Origin: Nageia nagi
Lineage: Eukaryota > Pinophyta
DNA length: 64,000 bases
Assembly: GCA_050084985.1 (NCBI GenBank)
Contig: JBITNC010000001.1
Location: forward strand, 84,134,001-84,198,000
Reading direction: 5' to 3'
Position 1 is the stretch's first letter. The number at the start of each line of letters is the position of its first letter. The translations under genes were made by a program, and so were the position numbers. The notes beneath the pieces were generated by a model, which ran no database searches, was not told the origin of the DNA, and saw only the letters and a list, made by a program, of their open reading frames with translations. Shown here one piece after another: positions 58,672 to 64,000 of this stretch.

Positions 58672-59425
58672 TTATAAGAAGATGATGTGATCATATTTAA
58701 TTCCATACATATGAATAGCCTTATCTAATTAGTAACTCTCAACTATCCTCATATTTATAGGGGTCTAAAATGCTTCCTCTTTAATATGTACTAACTAAAA
58801 AATTTGAGGCTTATAATTTTATTTGGACCTCTTAACCTATTTCCTCCTTGACTACTTCAATTCCTTATGAAACATTTTGTATTTTATAGAGGATATTCAA
58901 TATCTCCTTCATAAGACTCTTTACTTGGATCTCTATCTTTCTTTTGTTTTGAAAGATTATACTTCCCCCTTTTTCTCTTTTATCTTAATATTATGCTTTT
59001 CCTTAGCTAAAAATATTTAATGGTAACCTTCCTTTTCTTATAGGTCCTCTTTTCCTTAAGAGTAGAGGGGCTACACCCATGCTTAGCATTTTCATAAGAT
59101 ATCTTTTCATTTTGATTATTATCAACATATTGACATGTTGGAACATAAAATTTAAATAAATTTCTTAAAAAATATTTATTGTTTTTAGCATGCATGTAAA
59201 CATAAGAAAGCCTAATTAGGAAGATAAACAATATAAACAGGCATGTTTGTTAATTTATAGATAGTTTAAAATTAGTCCTCTAAACTATTTTATATGAAAT
59301 AGCTAACAAGTAATAAAGAGAAATGATATTGATAAAGTAGATATAAGTAAAATAAATTAGACATAAAAAATTATATGAGATATAAAAAATAAGTATCTAG
59401 GTATGTGCAAGAAGATGGGTCCATT
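58672..59425. other. AT-rich DNA between elements G and H
   Basis: A 74-codon minus-strand frame at 59231-59007 is rich in Lys and Asn and has no motif I know. TGCAAGAAGATGGGTCCA at 59406 is a third copy of the inverted-repeat sequence found at 52811 and 53443. Confidence 0.4.
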
Positions 59426-59430
59426 TTATG

Positions 59431-60147
59431 TGTAGACCTTCAATTGTGTAAAATACAAAATACATAATAAATAAATAGATCTAAAATATAAAAAGAAATA
59501 GATATGTACATTGTATCATATTATAATAAATATACATGGAACACATTAACTTGATATGAAATGCATGTACAATCCTCAAAACAAATAGCAATGAATCTTC
59601 AAAGGTTTGGGATCATATTCATAGTGAGTTCGCAATGGATCTTTGTGTACATGAATCAATAGCTTGACCACCCAAATCTAGAAACCTCAATATAGAAGTT
59701 ACACATCATTAGATGCATGGAATTAGTAGAATTGTGATGTACTCTAAAGATTGAAAATTTCAAAGCTTAGAGTATAATAATTGCTCATAATAGGTGGCAT
59801 TGAAAGACACCATAACTTGATGAAGATTATGGTTAACAACCACCTATAAGAGTTCTTATCATATCAAAGAGTTATAATATATGGAGGTTAGCCTAATCCA
59901 CTCATATATATAGTCTACAAGAACATAGATAGGAGTGCAAGTTAACCTCTAGCAATAATATAAACTTTGTTATATTCAAGATACTTTAAAATATAATCCA
60001 TGATAAATGATATAACATTTAATATAACACATGATATTGCATTGTAATATCAACTTTATCTTGATATTTTTAATATTGTAATAAGTCATTTAGGAAGTCT
60101 AAATGTGATTTATTAAGTAAATAATAAATCATTTTTAAGCATCTACA
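59431..60147 (-). repeat. Element H 3' LTR
   Basis: On the minus strand TGTAGATGCTTAAAAATG to GAAGGTCTACA. Aligns to both element C LTRs; 717 bp. It keeps both canonical ends (TG and CA), which helps define the mutated ends of element C. Confidence 0.85.
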
Positions 60148-60162
60148 TTTTCCCCTCTTTGG
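60148..60162 (-). promoter_or_regulatory. Element H polypurine tract
   Basis: The minus strand reads CAAAGAGGGGAAAA before the LTR start. Confidence 0.75.
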
Positions 60163-61717
60163 ATATGAAATGAAAATCATTGAAATTGCATAATCAAAAG
60201 ACTTGTAGAGAAACAAGAAAATTTTCAATAGTAAAGTAGATTTACCTTTTTCAATCGATATGATGAGTATGATATACTATCTGTCCCCTTTTGGTCTTAC
60301 ATTTCCCCTTGCTCTAGGTATTTTTATGAAAATATTGATTAGCATAACATTGAACAATATCATTTGATTGTTATAAAAATTCCAAATATTCAAATATTCA
60401 TTGGCCTTTCATATCAATATTGTACGTTTGATCATATTGAAATGCTTGATTTCATTAATTTTCAAAGCAAACCTACATTATTGAGAATATGAATTTTATA
60501 GAATTTGGCAATCATATCTTTTACAACTTTTCTCTACATTCTCATTTCAATGCATATTTGTGAAATAATAGTATTTTCAAATAGATATTCAATAAATTAT
60601 AGCATGTCCTATTTGTAATGATTTTTTAATAACCATTCATCATTAGCTATGTGAAATTGGTCAAATCAAATATCTGAATATAGAGAATATTCAATTAAAA
60701 GTACAAAATAAATTTTTCCATTACACACATCATGAAATCATATCTCCTTGTAGCATAATAGTTTTCACATGAACAATTATTTTAACAAATTTGACCTCAT
60801 ATACCTATCATCTATGCAATAATATTTGAAGCATAATAGAAATTATTTTAATATATTAAAGCTATGATAACATGATCAATATTTGAAATAAATCATAATT
60901 TTACTTTATTTATGCCACTAACAACATGAGAATGATAGAATTGGTCTTTAGGAAAAAGAGTGTACTCAATTGGCATTGAAAAATTATTTAGATACTTACC
61001 ATTCCAAAATCATGCATCTATGTAGAAATAAAAGTTTTGCACATTTATTTAATTATGTTAGATTTTTTCAATTAAAAATTTCACCATTTGGATCAAGTAG
61101 CATCTGATTTTTTCATTTGTATAAAATTAGCAAACCTAGAATTGAACATAGTACTTAACTCATTTGCCAAGTTTAGGTAAAGTAATTTGCTATTGACATC
61201 CTCCTAGTATTAATAACCATTAATAATTGAAAATAGTCAATTTACTTACAAATAAACAATGTTAACATTCAAACTTACCATTTTTACTATTTTGGATCAA
61301 TATGCAGTGAATTATACATCAATTTGATATTTAGCATGTTATTGACAACATGAATACAACATAATTGGTTTATGAAAAAGAAGAAACTACTAATTAAAAT
61401 ATTTTCCTAGATTTTAACCACCTTAGCCATCATTTTAAAAGAAGTAAAATTTATATTCCAGAAAACCCTTATTTAATTAGGGTTAGATCAAAAATTTTGG
61501 ATAAAAAGGAGATTTGAGGGCATTAAATTATCATTTTTACCTTGTTATTTTGTTGTTAGAGTATTATGAGGACCATTTTTGTTACCTTCTAGTTTATTAC
61601 TCATCATTTGATCTATTTCTTTCTCCTATTCTCCACCATTCATTTCATATTTAGTTCTTGGTGTCATCTTGGTGACATGCAGATCAAGATTGGAGTTTCA
61701 CATCAAGTTCACAAAAA
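60163..61717 (-). other. Element H interior, non-coding
   Basis: No RT, RNase H or integrase motifs. The minus strand just after the 5' LTR remnant reads TTTTTGTGAACTTGATGTG, alignable to TTTTGGTGAACCCCAATG after the element C 5' LTR, so both probably mark the same primer site. Confidence 0.5.
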
Positions 61718-61935
61718 TTTAGACCTCAATTTATGTAAAATATAAAAATACATAATATATAAATATATAAACTATATTAAAAGAAATTTATATGAATAAT
61801 ATATCATATTATAACAAATGTACATAGAACACATGAACCTGCTATGAAGTGTATGTACAATCCTCAAAATAAATAGTAATGAATCTTCAAAGGATGGGGA
61901 TTCAATTCATGGTGAGTACAAAATGGATCTTTATT
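61718..61935 (-). repeat. Element H 5' LTR, 3'-terminal fragment
   Basis: Aligns to 59431-59650 (shared ATGTACAATCCTCAAAA and AGCAATGAATCTTCAAAGG-like stretches). Similarity stops at about 61935. Confidence 0.75.
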
Positions 61936-64000
61936 ATTGATCAGTATAATGTAACCTTAAAGGGTTTAGTCTGGTCAAGTTCTCCATTTCTTGCAATAGT
62001 AGGTTCCTTGAAAGAGTAGAAGGTGGTTGGAATACACTCTTGTTGGTTTTCTACTCAATCTCTCAGTTATAGGCCAGTTCCTATCTATTATAAAGGTTTA
62101 AAGTAACAAGAAAAAGATAAAAAGGTGTAGAGTTACAAGAAAGAGATTAACAAATTGAACTAAAACTAAAACAAGAATTTCATAGCCTAGGCATTGCAAC
62201 ATAGGCAACAATCCATAACCAAGACTAAGAATAGCAAGCTATCTTACCCTTGGGGTCTCACAATCATAATACACAACCATAACTTAAGACAACATCTCAT
62301 ACATAACATTTATAAAATCAATAAACAACCACTTATTAAAAAAGATCAAAACATTATCTATTTGCATTATCATATATGAAAACATCTTACAAACCTAGGC
62401 AAATTTGCTAGAATGTCCAACCTCTTTGATTTCTAATAGTCCACCATTTATACATTTACATGCCTTGCTGGGTTGTTGTCTATCATTAATATACATAATT
62501 ACTCATATTGATTGAAGTTAATGAGAAAAATTATTTACAATAAATATTACAACTATGTTAGATTACATAGTGAATAAGTATCAATAGCATGACTATCTAG
62601 GAATTTGCAATTGTTGAAGAGTCATATCCATTGAGCTGTAATCCTCTTGACATGTCTTTGACTACTCCTTCTTTGGCTATGTAGTTGATTCAAGATGGTA
62701 CTATAGCTTATTTAATAAATACTCATCTATAATCTGATAGGTATGATCTGGTACTATGTTTTATTGATAGCTATCTACTTATCTGCAATCATTGATGGTC
62801 CATACTATAGTTCTAAATGAATAGAGTAATGGGGGGTTGTGAATAGTATATAAATTTAGTTCAAGAATAAACTACCATTATTATATGGAATTGAGTTGAA
62901 TTTGACACATTAACAGGGCCTTGAGGGTCAAACACTTAAGATCAAGTGGACCCTAGTGTTACTTCTTATCCATTACTCTTACCTTAGTCTAGTGGTTCCT
63001 ATTTATTTTTTCTAGGTTCTATTGATAATTTGGCTCTTTTTATTACCTAATAATTTTAACCAAAAGTTCTAACATCATCACTTAAATTTGGTAGGCTCTA
63101 TTTGAGATCTTCATAAATCATCACCTGCCATTACTTATTTTGAGACCTGCTAATTTTAGCCAAAAGTTATGATTTCACTATTGAAAATTAGCGAGGTTTA
63201 TTCACTTTTGGGCATCTCCTATTGATTACTTAGGCATAACTTGGACTTATATTTACAAAAACTCCTACACATTTTATTTACAACTCCCAAAAATTGTATT
63301 TACAATAACTCTTGAACATTTCCTTATACTTTTCTCTTCCCATACATAATGCTTTTATACATAAAGTTCCCTCCCCATTTGAATGTTAATATGACTTAAG
63401 ATTTATCCCCAAGAGTTATTACAATACTCAATCAAATTTGACTAGAAATTTATAAGCAAAAATATCAAAGATAAGGACTTATACATACAATAGCCAAATT
63501 ATATATACAATAGCCAGATCTTGACAATGCTCAAAATTCTTCAAACATAGGGCTAATAAAAGACTCAAATTTAATGTTAAAGAGAAGAGAGTTGGAATAG
63601 AATTATTTTTTAAAATAATTATAGTGTGTTACCCCAACTTAGAGTGAAATTTTGAAAGAATACAATCTTTTGGCAACTCTTAGGGTCTCCACCTACTAGA
63701 GAATAGGACCTACTATTTGTTGCTTTAAAGGGTATTAGGTGGTGGAATCAACTCTATTGTAATGAAGGGGTACATATTCTTATTCAAATATTTAAGGTCT
63801 TGATATTCAACTTGTGATAAAATAGGGGATGCTTAAATCTTTACAATATATTCTTTGAAACCTATTAGAACATTCTTCCTTATCCTTATTACTTTTTTCA
63901 TTTCTCCTAGAGGATCATACATCTATAGGGCTTTTACCATATCCACTTTAAAATTATGTATAATAAATTCTACTATACTATCTTTACAACCTGCTTTTGA
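61936..64000. other. Unassigned DNA at right end of window
   Basis: No recognised gene or repeat partner. There are local echoes: TAATTTTAACCAAAAGTT at 63050 and TAATTTTAGCCAAAAGTT at 63150, and ATATACAATAGCCA twice near 63490. A minus-strand frame at 64000-63800 (FKVDMVKAL, GEMKKVIRIRKNVLIGFKEY) is open in parts but matches nothing I know. Confidence 0.35.

Larger units (their letters stand above)
59431..61935 (-). mobile_element. Element H: minus-strand LTR element of the element C family, truncated
   Basis: A full LTR (59431-60147) with an adjacent purine tract, 1.57 kb of interior, and about 215 bp of the matching 5' LTR end (61718-61935). The 5' LTR start is missing, so the element was truncated by deletion or insertion at about 61935. 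The interior has no pol motifs. Near 61670 the minus strand reads MTPRTKYEMNGGE, a possible gag start. Confidence 0.75.

Noticed and set aside
59007-59231. 74-codon Lys-rich minus-strand frame
   Set aside because: No motif and composition typical of AT-rich noise. Not called as a gene.

Overview
This window looks like nuclear DNA from a seed plant with a very large, repeat-filled genome. A conifer or other gymnosperm is my best guess. The evidence is long AT-rich spacers, plant lineages of LTR retrotransposon (Tat-type Ty3/gypsy with a second RNase H, a chromodomain chromovirus, a Ty1/copia element with 2-kb LTRs), initiator-Met tRNA primer sites, and very few CpGs. The species assignment is inference. 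I found no single-copy host gene, tRNA, rRNA or CRISPR. Almost everything I recognise is a decayed, often nested retrotransposon.

Layout, left to right. Element A (+, from base 1) is a Tat-clade gypsy element that enters from outside the window: gag zinc finger and protease remnants at 0.1-1.2 kb, then RT, RNase H, archaic RNase H and integrase at 7.9-11.8 kb. Element B (1936-7900, +), a complete chromodomain gypsy element with a perfect AAATG target duplication, is inserted between A's protease and RT. Downstream of A's pol is a long non-coding stretch, then a decayed reading frame on the opposite strand (about 16345-14480) that resembles a plant mobile domain (PMD) protein with a coiled-coil tail. 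A purine tract and LTR-like start follow at 17641-17653. Element C (19231-24603, +) has two 750-bp LTRs and only gag-like remnants.

Element D (-, about 38940-26440) is a second Tat-clade pol. Its RT is split by element E (29014-38431, -), a copia element of SIRE/Maximus type with a perfect AACAT duplication and LTRs containing a 14-bp minisatellite. From 39 to 46 kb there is non-coding DNA with several local tandem repeats and two candidate solitary LTRs. Element F (46212-52283, +) is a gypsy element whose integrase has lost two internal blocks. Element G (54034-58666, +) has a perfect ATAAT duplication and carries only gag and protease. Element H (-, 59431 to about 61935) shares LTRs with C. 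The last 2 kb hold nothing I recognise.

How it fits together: the nesting gives a relative order of events (A before B; D before E). C, G and H are non-autonomous and would have needed enzymes from relatives. The nonsense codons in E and F are nearly all of the kind made by C-to-T change, while frameshifts are few. This fits methylation-driven decay of silenced elements.
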